A stretch of DNA of 64,000 nucleotides, from positions 186,001 to 250,000 of the forward strand of contig NZ_PKQP01000003.1 in the NCBI RefSeq assembly GCF_002887735.1. Reading direction: 5' to 3'. The position numbers were made by a program, and so were the translations under genes. Each line of letters starts with the position of its first letter. The first letter of the stretch is position 1. Source of the stretch: Stenotrophomonas bentonitica. Lineage in GTDB: Bacteria > Pseudomonadota > Gammaproteobacteria > Xanthomonadales > Xanthomonadaceae. Shown in pieces: positions 17,196 to 25,256 of this stretch. The notes beneath the pieces were generated by a model. It was not told the origin of the DNA. It saw only the letters and a list, made by a program, of their open reading frames with translations, and did not search any database.

Positions 17196-18320
17196 TCAGT
17201 ACAGCGGCAGCGGGCGCTCACTGGCCAGCATGCCATTCAGGGTGTCCAGCATCCTGACCAGGTCCACCTGCCGATGCAGGCGGGTCTTCTCGAAAATGCT
17301 CTGCAGGCGGGTCCGCGCACTCCCGACACCGATGCCGCAGGTCGCTGCGGCGGCCGACAGCTCGCCTTGGTGATGCAGCGCTACGGCCAGCGTCGCTTCG
17401 CCCGGGGTCAGGCCGAAAAGCTCGCGCAGGGTGGCGGACAGCCCCGCCGAGGAGCGGCGCACCAGCGTGTTGACCGTCATGACGAAACGGGCGGTACCGG
17501 TGCCGGGAATGTACTTTCCATAGGGCCGAAGCGATGCGAATCCTGCCAGGAGTCCATCTGCATCGTGCAGAGCGACGATATCCTCTCCGGGGTCCTGCGC
17601 CGGACCGCCCCGCAGCGCCAGGCGCCGGACCAGGGCATTCCAACCCGCCCGCGAGGCGGGATGCACCGGCTCCAATGCCGCCTTTCGGCGCACACGCAGG
17701 ACGCGCGCCAGCAGCATCTCCTCGCCCCCGGCATTGACCGATACCGGCCGCAGGTTCTCATCGAGAAGCAGCAGGGCCAGCGTTCCTGCCTGCCGCCACG
17801 CGTCCTGCAGTGCCTGGCGCAGCTCGAAGGCATTGACGAAGTGAGGGGCCAACGCTTCGCACAGTGCCACCTCGCGGGCATCGAAATCGCCGCGCCGCTC
17901 GGTTCCCACGAAGGTCAGCATGGTGACCTGGTCCGGCTTGCGCGAGGCACACAATGCCACCGAACGCAGCGTGTCGATCTGGCGCAGGAAGTCCAGGTAG
18001 TACCGCGTTCCACGCATCTCATCGAGCGTGGCCACCCGATCGCTGACGATGACGCTGCCAGCACGCATCGTCGGCGCGGCCCGGTTGAACCAGAGGTTGT
18101 CCACCGAGTAGAGCGTGTCTTCGTTGAAGCGCTCCACCGTACGCGGGTCGGCCATCGCGCCGGCCGCGACCAGCGCCCTGTGTCGCCCCCCGTGCACGTC
18201 GCGCAGGGTCACGCTGCCGGAGTGGCAACCGACCGCGCGACCGAGACGTTCAACGAATGACTGCATCCGCTCCGGGTCGGTGACCCCCGCGTACAGCTCT
18301 TCCATAAGCTCCGCTTTCAC
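17196..18320 (-). CDS. LuxR-family transcriptional regulator with N-terminal sensor-like domain
   Basis: A 374-residue regulator. The C-terminal 65 residues form a LuxR/FixJ-type helix-turn-helix (LTPGEATLAVALHHQGELSA ... SARTRLQSIFEKTRLHRQVDL). The N-terminal 290 residues look like GAF/PAS-type sensing regions (SVALCASRKPDQVTMLTFVG; ALLLLDENLRPVSVNAGGEEML), but no ligand motif is recognisable. GTG 18320 is chosen because AGGAG stands 6 bases before it; the ATG at 18326 directly abuts that SD. It diverges from the three-gene envelope operon at 18421-20346, which is its most likely target (inference). No autoinducer synthase is adjacent. Confidence 0.8.
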   Translation of the reverse strand: MKAELMEELYAGVTDPERMQSFVERLGRAVGCHSGSVTLRDVHGGRHRALVAAGAMADPRTVERFNEDTLYSVDNLWFNRAAPTMRAGSVIVSDRVATLDEMRGTRYYLDFLRQIDTLRSVALCASRKPDQVTMLTFVGTERRGDFDAREVALCEALAPHFVNAFELRQALQDAWRQAGTLALLLLDENLRPVSVNAGGEEMLLARVLRVRRKAALEPVHPASRAGWNALVRRLALRGGPAQDPGEDIVALHDADGLLAGFASLRPYGKYIPGTGTARFVMTVNTLVRRSSAGLSATLRELFGLTPGEATLAVALHHQGELSAAAATCGIGVGSARTRLQSIFEKTRLHRQVDLVRMLDTLNGMLASERPLPLY

Positions 18321-18420
18321 AACCATCTCCTGTGTTGTTCGTCAAGTCATGTCCATGACCTGCGTCGCTGCGCATCTGGACGCAGATTTGCCGCCATCCC
18401 ATCACCACGTCAAGGACGCC

Positions 18421-19248
18421 ATGGCCCTCTCTGCGCTGCGATCAGTTTCTACTGCGCTCACCCTGTCCCTGCTGCTCGTCGGATGCGGCGGCAAAGGCGA
18501 TGCAGCTTCCCCGAGTACCGATAAGGACAGCAACGCCGCTGCGGCCGAGGGTGAGGCAAACGCCGATAAACCGGCGCCCACCACCCTTCCTCAAGCCGAC
18601 CTGGCCAAGCCGCTGGCCGAGTACCGCAAGTTGGATAGCGGCCAGCAGGTCATGTTTCTTTATGCCGCCATGTCCAAGCTTCCGACGGATTTCGACACGA
18701 TGGCCAGCCTTGCCTCGCAGGAATACCGCGGCACCGCCGATACCTTCCGCCGCAAGGACCTGATGGGGGCGCTTCGCCCGCAGCTCGAACAGAGCATCGC
18801 AGACGCTGGCCGCTCGCCCTATTACTGGAGCGAACTGGATGATGCCGACCTGCAGGCCTATGACTTCGAGCGGAAGGGCTTCCCGGTCGGCGAATTCAAC
18901 GGCGGCAAGTACCGCTACTTCATGGACATTCCGGAGTATAGCTACACCTGGGCCAATCCCGCGCAGGTCCAGCTCGCCCCGGTCGCTGACGAAACGGTTG
19001 CCCGCGAGCTCGAAGGGCTTCGCAGCCGATGGAACAGCAAACCCCGGCTGCGGACCTACTTCTTCGTCCAGTCTGCCGATCTGAACCAGCGTCGCATCAA
19101 TGCCTATGTCACGCATGTCCAGCTTCTGGACCGCAGCGGACGCGTCCTGGCGTCCTACTCGCCCGATCCGGCGGTGGCAGCGCAGCCAGCGGAAGAGGAT
19201 CCGTGCGTTTCACCGGAGGACTGCGCACGGCGTGCGTTGGGCAGCTGA
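18421..19248 (+). CDS. Uncharacterised lipoprotein, first gene of a three-gene operon
   Basis: A 275-residue protein with a clear lipoprotein signal: MALSALRSVSTALTLSLLLVG then C, a lipobox LLVGC with the acceptor Cys at about 22. A Ser/Asp/Ala-rich tether of about 35 residues follows, then a globular domain with many aromatics (YYWSELDDADLQAYDFERKG, KYRYFMDIPEYSYTW). The C-terminal DPCVSPEDCARRA could form a disulfide. No family is recognised. An AAGGA lies just before ATG 18421. It begins about 100 bases from the divergent LuxR-type regulator and is followed by two small envelope proteins. Confidence 0.75.
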   Translation: MALSALRSVSTALTLSLLLVGCGGKGDAASPSTDKDSNAAAAEGEANADKPAPTTLPQADLAKPLAEYRKLDSGQQVMFLYAAMSKLPTDFDTMASLASQEYRGTADTFRRKDLMGALRPQLEQSIADAGRSPYYWSELDDADLQAYDFERKGFPVGEFNGGKYRYFMDIPEYSYTWANPAQVQLAPVADETVARELEGLRSRWNSKPRLRTYFFVQSADLNQRRINAYVTHVQLLDRSGRVLASYSPDPAVAAQPAEEDPCVSPEDCARRALGS

Positions 19249-19277
19249 TCGTTTCGGAATCCACAGGGGAATCATCC

Positions 19278-19619
19278 ATGAATCAACTCAATGAAAGCGA
19301 CGTCCAGAACGCGCTGCAGCAGCGCCTCGTGCGCGAGGAAGCCGGGCGGCGCGCAACCGACGGCCTGATGCGCACGGCCAGGACGCTGCGATGGATCGGC
19401 TGGGGCTGCGCGCTGGTGCCGATCGTCGGCATCGTCGGTGTGGTGCTGTTCCTGCTCAGCACGATCCTGTGTTTCGCCTATGCGCAAAGCAAGGGGAACC
19501 CCGATGGCATCAAGCAGTTGTTGATCACCTTGGCCAGCCTGTTCGCTGCGGGCATCGTCTGGGTGCTGGTCAATCTCACCGTGCTCGGCCTGTTTGGCGC
19601 AGCCATGTCCATGCATTGA
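19278..19619 (+). CDS. Small inner-membrane protein of unknown function
   Basis: A 113-residue protein. The first 35 residues are polar and probably helical (DVQNALQQRLVREEAGRRAT). Two hydrophobic helices follow (about 39-63, WIGWGCALVPIVGIVGVVLFL, and about 78-108). No motif or family is recognised. It lies 29 bases after the lipoprotein gene and 10 bases before the next gene, so it belongs to the same transcript. It may anchor or assist its two exported neighbours. Confidence 0.65.
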   Translation: MNQLNESDVQNALQQRLVREEAGRRATDGLMRTARTLRWIGWGCALVPIVGIVGVVLFLLSTILCFAYAQSKGNPDGIKQLLITLASLFAAGIVWVLVNLTVLGLFGAAMSMH

Positions 19620-19629
19620 GGATCTGCAC

Positions 19630-20346
19630 ATGAACGGAATCACCTTGAAGCAGTCGCTGCTGTCGGCCGCTGCGGCGGCCGCATTGCTGGCCGGTCAGGC
19701 CGTGCCTGCCCACGCACAATCCGCCGACGCGCTCCGTCGTGAGAACGCACAGCTGCGTGCCCAGCTGGACGCGTTGAACCAACGCTGCGGCGTGCCGGCC
19801 CCCGACAACACCGGCGCACTGGAGCGATTTGGCGATATCGAAGCGCGGCTGGATTCGATCCGGGCAGGACAGCGCACGCGCGGCTCGGTAGAGATCACGG
19901 TGACGATGACACTGCGCAATGTGTCGTCGCAGCCGATGGTGTTGAATTATGAGTACGACACCTTCAACGCGACCGACAGCCACGGCTATACCTACCGCTT
20001 CTTCGGCGGGCAGGACAAAGACACGATCAAGGGCATCCCGATCGCCACCACGAACCGGGTCGACCCGACCTTCACCCTGCTGCCAGGCCGATCCAGCACG
20101 GTCACCTTCCTCGTGCAGCGCGCCATGAACGAGGCGCAGACCCCGGGCAGCCGCTTCGATATCAGTGCCAGCTTCGGCCAGTACGAAAACCTGGGCCAGG
20201 GACGACTGCGACGGCTGCAGACATTCCCCGTTTCCTTCAAGGATCGCTCAGTCACGTCGGGCGGCGTCGCCACGGGTATCGGTGGGCGCGCGGATCAGAC
20301 GGTTGAAAACGCGGCCGGCCGGTTGCTGGACCGCCTGTTCAAGTGA
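19630..20346 (+). CDS. Periplasmic protein with coiled coil, unknown function
   Basis: A 238-residue exported protein. A signal peptide (SLLSAAAAAALLAGQAVPAHAQ, cleavage about residue 31) is followed by a short coiled coil (SADALRRENAQLRAQLDAL) and an immunoglobulin-like beta domain (VEITVTMTLRNVSSQPMVLN, LLPGRSSTVTFLVQ) that looks like a stalk or adaptor fold. The C-terminus is Gly-rich then helical. No family is recognised. GAGGA lies about 10 bases before ATG 19630. It is last of the three-gene group, after which the convergent yegS ends. Confidence 0.7.
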   Translation: MNGITLKQSLLSAAAAAALLAGQAVPAHAQSADALRRENAQLRAQLDALNQRCGVPAPDNTGALERFGDIEARLDSIRAGQRTRGSVEITVTMTLRNVSSQPMVLNYEYDTFNATDSHGYTYRFFGGQDKDTIKGIPIATTNRVDPTFTLLPGRSSTVTFLVQRAMNEAQTPGSRFDISASFGQYENLGQGRLRRLQTFPVSFKDRSVTSGGVATGIGGRADQTVENAAGRLLDRLFK

Positions 20347-20412
20347 GCCGGGCACGGCAGGCGCCACCACGCGCCAGCCGTATGCAGGACGGCCCCGCAG
20401 CCGCGCCGGAAC

Positions 20413-21345
20413 TCAGGCTCTGGACAGCAGCGGGCTGTCCAGCGCTACATGCAGGTTGACCCGCCCCGGCACGCAGTCGATGCGGAAATGGCGGGCCTGG
20501 ACCGGCTCGCCATCCAGATTGAGGGTCAGCGGCGCCTCGGCCTCGATCTCCACCCACGGCGCCTGGACACGTTCGGCCACCTGTTCCAGCGCACCGCGCT
20601 TGCCGCCCTTGACCAGCGCAGCGAAGGTGGACGCCACCTCCCCGCTCAGCTCGGGAATCACGGTGATATCGAGCACACCATCGTCGATCAGGGCCTCCGG
20701 GCACAGCACCTGGCCGCCGCCGGCCTGGCGGCCGTTGCCAACGCCCAGCGCGATGAAGCCACCGGCCCATTCGAAGCCCGGCGCCCGGACCCGCGCCTGG
20801 ATGGGATCGATCCGGCCCAGCCGCGAGACCCCGGTCACCAGATAGGCCAGCCCGCCGAGCACCTTCTTCAGGCCCTCATCGGTCTCCACCGTCACCTCGG
20901 TGCCGAAACCGCCACTGGCTACGTTCGCGCACCACCACACCTTGCCGTCGGCATCGATGCGCAGCAGATCGACCGGCCGCGCCGGCGCGTGCCTGATCAG
21001 CTCCAGCGCCGCCAGCGGTTCGTCGGGAATTTCGGCCGCCGTGGCGAAGTCATTGGCCGTGCCCAGCGGCAAGAGGCCCAGCGACGGCAGTGCATCGGCC
21101 GGCTCCTCGCGATGGGCCAGCGTCTCGGCCACCTCGCTGAGCGTGCCGTCTCCGCCGGCCGCGATGATCGTGTCGACCCCGTGTGCGATCGCCTCGGCCA
21201 CGTAGCGCTCGGCATCGCCCGACTCCCAGGTCACCCGCACCTCCAGCTGCACCCCGCGCTCGCGCAGTGCTGCCACCGCCTCGCGCACATCCTCATTGCC
21301 GGTGGCCTTGCCGTTGAGGATCAAACGCCAATGGGGACGGCTCAT
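20413..21345 (-). CDS. yegS: YegS-like lipid kinase (diacylglycerol kinase catalytic domain)
   Basis: A 310-residue soluble kinase. The nucleotide-binding [15 protein letters not shown] lies near residue 60, followed by [16 protein letters not shown], the two signature segments of the DAGK_cat/YegS family. E. coli YegS phosphorylates phosphatidylglycerol in vitro; the physiological lipid is uncertain. The C-terminal beta-sandwich includes [17 protein letters not shown]. Start [20 protein letters not shown] at 21345. The 270 bases upstream hold a plus-strand terminator and SMAG repeats. Confidence 0.88.
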   Translation of the reverse strand: MSRPHWRLILNGKATGNEDVREAVAALRERGVQLEVRVTWESGDAERYVAEAIAHGVDTIIAAGGDGTLSEVAETLAHREEPADALPSLGLLPLGTANDFATAAEIPDEPLAALELIRHAPARPVDLLRIDADGKVWWCANVASGGFGTEVTVETDEGLKKVLGGLAYLVTGVSRLGRIDPIQARVRAPGFEWAGGFIALGVGNGRQAGGGQVLCPEALIDDGVLDITVIPELSGEVASTFAALVKGGKRGALEQVAERVQAPWVEIEAEAPLTLNLDGEPVQARHFRIDCVPGRVNLHVALDSPLLSRA

Positions 21346-21393
21346 GGGGTACTTCCAGGGAGTGGGGAAGCGAAGGCTAGCAGCGCGCGGGGT

Positions 21394-21529
21394 GGCCGTC
21401 GGTGAACGTCATCAAAGCGTCACCGATGGCCCGGAGAATGGAAGGCCATAGCAAGGAAGATGGATGGAGGCAGGATCAGCCTCCCGCTGTTCCCGGGGCC
21501 GCATCTGCAAGGGTGCGGTCTTTTTTTTT
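21394..21529 (+). ncRNA. Candidate GGA-rich small RNA (Rsm/Csr-decoy-like) with own terminator
   Basis: On the plus strand a 12-bp stem (GGCCGTCGGTGA, 21394-21405, with 21420-21431) is followed by a stretch containing six GGA triplets in 43 bases (21433-21475), four of them in ANGGA context. One GGA sits in the loop of a perfect 6-bp hairpin (GGAGGC/GCCTCC, 21466-21484). A strong terminator with nine T closes the unit. No gene on this strand precedes it for 1 kb, and both flanking genes are on the other strand. Multiple GGA motifs in hairpins plus a terminator are the signature of CsrA/RsmA-binding RNAs. No convincing promoter was found. Confidence 0.35.
21497..21529 (+). terminator. Orphan plus-strand intrinsic terminator
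   Basis: GGCCGCA pairs with TGCGGTC (one G-T) around a 10-base loop, followed directly by nine T. No plus-strand gene ends near it: yegS and the GNAT gene on both sides are on the minus strand. It therefore implies a plus-strand transcript starting within the preceding few hundred bases. Confidence 0.7.
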
Positions 21530-21543
21530 GCCGCCGGGAGGGC

Positions 21544-21609
21544 AGCCGACCAACGGTCGGCTCTACCGGGGTGGGTTGGCTGCGGCAGCCGACCAACGGT
21601 CGGCTCTGC
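21544..21609 (-). repeat. Two tandem SMAG-type repeats
   Basis: Copies at 21544-21566 and 21587-21609 read AGCCGACCAACGGTCGGCTC followed by TAC and TGC, i.e. reversed GTAGAGCCGACCGTTGGTCGG. Both have the same orientation, separated by 20 bases. They lie just beyond the GNAT stop codon. Confidence 0.85.
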
Positions 21610-21616
21610 CGGGTGC

Positions 21617-22108
21617 TCAGCCTTCGGCGAAGGTCCGCAATGCCTCGCCTTCCATCCGGTACACCGTCCACTCGCTTTGCGGCTTCGCACCGGCGGCCTG
21701 GTAGAACTGGATCGCCGGTTCATTCCAGTCCAGCACCGACCACTCGAACCGGCCGCAGCCTTCGGCCACCGCGATCCGTGCGATGTGCTGCAGCAATGCC
21801 TTGCCGGCCCCGCTGCCGCGCCGTTCCGGGCTCACGTACAGGTCTTCCAGGTAGATCCCGTTGCGGCCCAGCCAGGTCGAGTAATTGTAGAAATACACCG
21901 CATAGCCGATGGCCACGCCGTCGGCCTCGCAGATCAGCGCGTGCGCTTTCGCTTCCGGCCCGAACAGGCTCGCGCGGATGCCCGCTTCGTCGGTCTGCAC
22001 CGACGACTCGGCCCTTTCGTAGATCGCCAGCTCGCGGATGAAGCGCAGGATCCGCCCCGCATCCTCGGCGGTGGCCACGCGGATGGTCACGGCAGCCACC
22101 GATCCCAT
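21617..22108 (-). CDS. GNAT-family N-acetyltransferase
   Basis: A 163-residue acetyltransferase. The acetyl-CoA loop is YVSPERRGSGAGKALLQHI (about residues 92-110), preceded by GIYLEDLYV and followed by WSVLDWNEPAIQFYQAAGA. This arrangement, with NYSTWLGRNGIYLED, resembles diamine/thialysine acetyltransferases, so a small amine or amino acid is a plausible acceptor, though unproven. It begins 3 bases after the rpe stop and is probably co-transcribed. A GTG a few codons in (VTIRVATAED) is an alternative start. Confidence 0.88.
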   Translation of the reverse strand: MGSVAAVTIRVATAEDAGRILRFIRELAIYERAESSVQTDEAGIRASLFGPEAKAHALICEADGVAIGYAVYFYNYSTWLGRNGIYLEDLYVSPERRGSGAGKALLQHIARIAVAEGCGRFEWSVLDWNEPAIQFYQAAGAKPQSEWTVYRMEGEALRTFAEG

Positions 22109-22111
22109 GGC

Positions 22112-22789
22112 TCAGCCCCGCGCCGCGGCGACATTGCCGCGCATCTGCGCGATGATGTCCTGGTAGCTGGTCTTCGCATTGAAGATCGCCGAGCCGGCCA
22201 CGAACGCATCCGCACCGGCCGCCGCGATGGCACCGATGTTGTCGGCCTTCACGCCACCGTCGATCTCCAGGCGGATGTCCTTGCCGCTGGCATCGATCTT
22301 CTTGCGGATCGCGCGCACCTTGTCCAGCGCCGAGGGAATGAAGGCCTGGCCGCCGAAGCCCGGGTTGACCGACATCACCAGCACCAGGTCCAGGTCATCG
22401 AGCACCCAGTCCAGGATGTCCACCGGCGTGGCCGGATTGAGCACCACGCCCGGCTTGCAGCCCAGCGAACGGATCAGCTGGATGGTGCGGTGCACGTGGC
22501 GGCTCGCCTCCGGATGGAAGCTGATGTAGGTCGCGCCGGCCTCGGCGAAATCCGGAATGATGCGGTCCACCGGCTCCACCATCAGGTGCACGTCGATCGG
22601 TGCGGTCACGCCATGCTTGCGCAGCGCCTGGCAGACCAGCGGGCCGATCGTCAGGTTCGGCACATAGTGGTTGTCCATCACATCGAAATGCACCCAGTCG
22701 GCGCCGGCCGCGAGCACGTTGTCCACTTCCTCGCCCAGGCGGGCGAAATCGGCGGACAGGATGGAGGGAGCAATGATGCAGTTGGACAT
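22112..22789 (-). CDS. rpe: Ribulose-phosphate 3-epimerase
   Basis: A 225-residue TIM-barrel metalloenzyme interconverting ribulose-5-P and xylulose-5-P in the pentose phosphate pathway. Signature segments: [17 protein letters not shown] at the start, [17 protein letters not shown] (metal His/Asp), [16 protein letters not shown] and [13 protein letters not shown]. Length is normal. It heads a small unit with the GNAT gene and lies 42 bases after the J-domain gene. Confidence 0.97.
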   Translation of the reverse strand: MSNCIIAPSILSADFARLGEEVDNVLAAGADWVHFDVMDNHYVPNLTIGPLVCQALRKHGVTAPIDVHLMVEPVDRIIPDFAEAGATYISFHPEASRHVHRTIQLIRSLGCKPGVVLNPATPVDILDWVLDDLDLVLVMSVNPGFGGQAFIPSALDKVRAIRKKIDASGKDIRLEIDGGVKADNIGAIAAAGADAFVAGSAIFNAKTSYQDIIAQMRGNVAAARG

Positions 22790-22831
22790 GGCCGGGACCT
22801 TCAGGATGTTGAAAGGGAGCGCCGCGCGGAA

Positions 22832-23161
22832 TCAGCGCTTGCGCAGGGTCTTGATGCGGTCATAGGCGGCATTGAGCTGGCGCGACTTGCGCTCGGCCTG
22901 CTGGCGCAGCTCCGGGGCGGCGCCGACCACCTTGTCGGGGTGGTACTGGGACATCAGCCGGCGGTAGGCCAGGTCGATCTCGGCATCGGTCGCCTCGGAG
23001 GTCAGCCCCAGCTCACGGTAGGGATTTTCCCTGTTCAGCCGGAACCAGTCCGCGTCGAAGGCATGCCCCAGCAACAGCCCGAACGCGGCCCCGAACAGCG
23101 GATTGGGCCTGAACAACAGGGCGCCAGCGATGAATCCGAGCAGTTTTCCGTACCAGCGCAT
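22832..23161 (-). CDS. Short membrane-anchored J-domain protein (DjlA-like without TerB)
   Basis: A 109-residue protein. Residues 1-38 resemble the N-terminus of Djl[21 protein letters not shown], then the Gly-rich [14 protein letters not shown], a single membrane segment of the DjlA type. Residues about 46-108 form a J domain with the HPD triad in [10 protein letters not shown]. The TerB-like domain that separates the two in DjlA is missing, so this looks like a natural minimal DjlA that recruits DnaK to the membrane. Gene order suggests transcription ahead of rpe. Confidence 0.82.
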   Translation of the reverse strand: MRWYGKLLGFIAGALLFRPNPLFGAAFGLLLGHAFDADWFRLNRENPYRELGLTSEATDAEIDLAYRRLMSQYHPDKVVGAAPELRQQAERKSRQLNAAYDRIKTLRKR

Positions 23162-23304
23162 GGTGGTCTGGGCAGCCGAGGCGACAAAGGATCCTCATTT
23201 TACGTCACAGCAGGCCCAACCCGCTTTACACTAGGCCGCCCGCTGTCTGTGCGGGCCCTCCGGGTCCCCTGGACAGCTGTCATGACGAAGCCTCAGGAGT
23301 GCCC

Positions 23305-24231
23305 GTGCCGACCACGTTGTTGCAATCCGATCTCCCCGGCCTGCCCTTGCGCCATCGCGGCAAGGTGCGTGATGTTTTCGACATTCCGCGCGACCGGCTC
23401 CCCGCCGGCACACCGCCGGGGGACTACCTGCTGATGGTCGCGACCGACCGTCTGTCAGCCTTCGACGTGGTGCTGCCCGACCCGATCCCCGGCAAGGGCG
23501 AAATGCTCTGCCAGGTCTCGAACTTCTGGTTCGCCAAGACCGCGCACCTGATGCCCAACCACCTGACCGGCATCGATGTCGCCAGCGTGCTGCCCGAGGG
23601 CGTGGATCCGGCCCTGTACGCCAAGCGCGCGGTGGTCACCCGCAAGCTCAAGCCGGTCCCGGTGGAGGCGATCGCCCGCGGTTACCTGATCGGCAGTGGC
23701 TGGAAGGACTACCAGCGCACCGGCAAGATCAGCGGCATCGAGCTGCCTGACGGCCTGCGCCAGGCCGAGCAGCTGCCCGAACCGATCTTCACCCCCTCGA
23801 CCAAGGCCGCCGTCGGCGACCATGACGAGAACATCGATTTCGATGCGATGGTGAAGGCGGTCGGGGCGGACCTGGCCGAGCGCGTACGCGATGCGACCCT
23901 GCGCATCTACGCCTTCGCCGCCGACTATGCGCGCGAGCGCGGCATCATCCTGGCCGACACCAAGTTCGAGTTCGGCACCGATGCCGATGGCCGTCTGTAC
24001 ATCATGGACGAGATGCTGACCCCGGATTCCTCGCGCTACTGGCCGGCCGACGAGTACGAGGTGGGCACCAGCCCGCCAAGCTACGACAAGCAGTTCGTCC
24101 GCGATTACCTGGAGACGCTGGACTGGGGCAAGACCGCGCCCGGCCCGAGCATCCCGGCCGAGATCATCGAACGTACCCGCGCCAAGTACGCCGAGGCGCT
24201 GCAGCGCCTGGCCGGGATCTCGGTCGACTGA
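23305..24231 (+). CDS. purC: Phosphoribosylaminoimidazole-succinocarboxamide synthase
   Basis: A 308-residue SAICAR synthase of the longer, yeast-like form (E. coli PurC has 237). It ligates aspartate to CAIR in purine synthesis. Motifs seen are [14 protein letters not shown] at the ATP site, [20 protein letters not shown] (catalytic SAICAR signature) and [20 protein letters not shown] 23305 is preferred over GTG 23299 because AGGAG is 5 bases before it and related proteins begin [13 protein letters not shown]. It is transcribed alone, with SMAG repeats downstream. Confidence 0.95.
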   Translation: MPTTLLQSDLPGLPLRHRGKVRDVFDIPRDRLPAGTPPGDYLLMVATDRLSAFDVVLPDPIPGKGEMLCQVSNFWFAKTAHLMPNHLTGIDVASVLPEGVDPALYAKRAVVTRKLKPVPVEAIARGYLIGSGWKDYQRTGKISGIELPDGLRQAEQLPEPIFTPSTKAAVGDHDENIDFDAMVKAVGADLAERVRDATLRIYAFAADYARERGIILADTKFEFGTDADGRLYIMDEMLTPDSSRYWPADEYEVGTSPPSYDKQFVRDYLETLDWGKTAPGPSIPAEIIERTRAKYAEALQRLAGISVD

Positions 24232-24241
24232 TTCGCCTGCG

Positions 24242-24377
24242 CCCCCGGCCGTGATGGCCGGGGGTCCCGGCCGTAGAGTCGACCGTTGGTCGACTGCCGC
24301 GGACGTTGGTGGCCTATCGCGTGCAGCACGAGGGGTATCGTCTGGGCGAGAGCAAGCCGACCAACGGTCGGCTCCAC
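24242..24377. repeat. GC-rich hairpin and inverted SMAG pair after purC
   Basis: A 9-bp hairpin (arm CCCCCGGCC, 24242-24264) stands 10 bases after the purC stop and may help end its transcript although no T-run follows. Two SMAG-type copies follow: forward GTAGAGTCGACCGTTGG at 24273-24295 and reversed AGCCGACCAACGG at 24355-24377. Confidence 0.8.
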
Positions 24378-24417
24378 CCGCCCGGGGCGGTATGCTCTGC
24401 AGATCCTGGGAGGGACC

Positions 24418-24897
24418 ATGGCCACCACCGTCGCACGCCCGATCGACCGCTACTTCGCCAGCTATTCCGACGACCACCGCAATGTGCTGAACCAGCGCAT
24501 CCACGTCCTGGCCGTCCCGGCGATCGCGTGGTCGGTCATCGCCCTGCTGTGGTGCCTGCCGCCGCTGATCACCTGGTTCCAGAACGGGATCTGGGCCGGC
24601 CTGGCGATGTTCGCCGCCTGGTGCTTCTACAACCGTCTTTCGCGCACGCTGGGCTACGGCATGCTCGCGTTCTTCTTCGTCAGCGGCTGCGTCTGCCGGC
24701 TGCTGGAAGCCGAGATCGGCCTGGTGAACCTGTTCTGGCTGGCGCTGGGGCTTTTTGCCGTGGCGTGGGTGGCGCAGTTCATCGGCCACAAGCACGAAGG
24801 CCGCAAGCCGAGCTTCCTGACCGATCTGGTCTACCTGTTGATCGGCCCCCTGTGGGTATTGGCCAAGCTCTATCGCCGGATGGACTGGCGCTACTGA
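24418..24897 (+). CDS. Mpo1/YGL010w-like membrane protein (DUF962)
   Basis: A 159-residue protein with about four membrane helices. It has the Mpo1 signature: DHRNVLNQRIHVLAVPAIAW near the N-terminus and QFIGHKHEGRKP later, which carry the conserved histidines of an Fe(II) site. Yeast Mpo1 is a dioxygenase that shortens 2-hydroxy fatty acids by one carbon, and the bacterial relatives are presumed similar. GGGAGGG precedes ATG 24418. The window also contains an LpxO-type enzyme that makes 2-hydroxy acyl chains on lipid A, an interesting but unproven link. Confidence 0.8.
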   Translation: MATTVARPIDRYFASYSDDHRNVLNQRIHVLAVPAIAWSVIALLWCLPPLITWFQNGIWAGLAMFAAWCFYNRLSRTLGYGMLAFFFVSGCVCRLLEAEIGLVNLFWLALGLFAVAWVAQFIGHKHEGRKPSFLTDLVYLLIGPLWVLAKLYRRMDWRY

Positions 24898-25256
24898 CCC
24901 GCTTTTCCTGAACGAGCGCGGACACTCACCGGCACTCCACGCCGCACCCTCCAGCATCGTCCCCAGTGGCCTTTCGAGCGACGGCCACCGTTCATCTTCG
25001 TGCACACCGTTTCGGCCCCGCAGCCCCTGCGACGCCTGGTTCCGGATCCGTTTCCACAGGCGTCGGGAGGCCACAGTCGGCAAAGTCACCAGCGGGCTTC
25101 CATACGGCCGCCGACGGACCCGAATGGGGCCGGGCGCTGCCCGGAAAAAATGAATCAGTGCACGTTACATGCAATTGAGGGCGTATTCGGGTGTATCGGC
25201 AGCAATTGCCTGCCTGTTAGACTGAGCGGCCTGCTCGTGAATCCCGCATTCCCTGC
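24898..25256. other. 359-base gene-free stretch before the Mrp operon
   Basis: No convincing reading frame on either strand, no terminator with a T-run and no SMAG repeat. The last 110 bases are less GC-rich than the surroundings and must hold the Mrp promoter, but no good -35/-10 pair with 16-18 spacing was found. Confidence 0.4.

Noticed and set aside
24966..25178. Possible small gene in the Mrp upstream region
   Set aside because: No ribosome-binding site, no hydrophobic or domain pattern, and competing frames of equal length on both strands.
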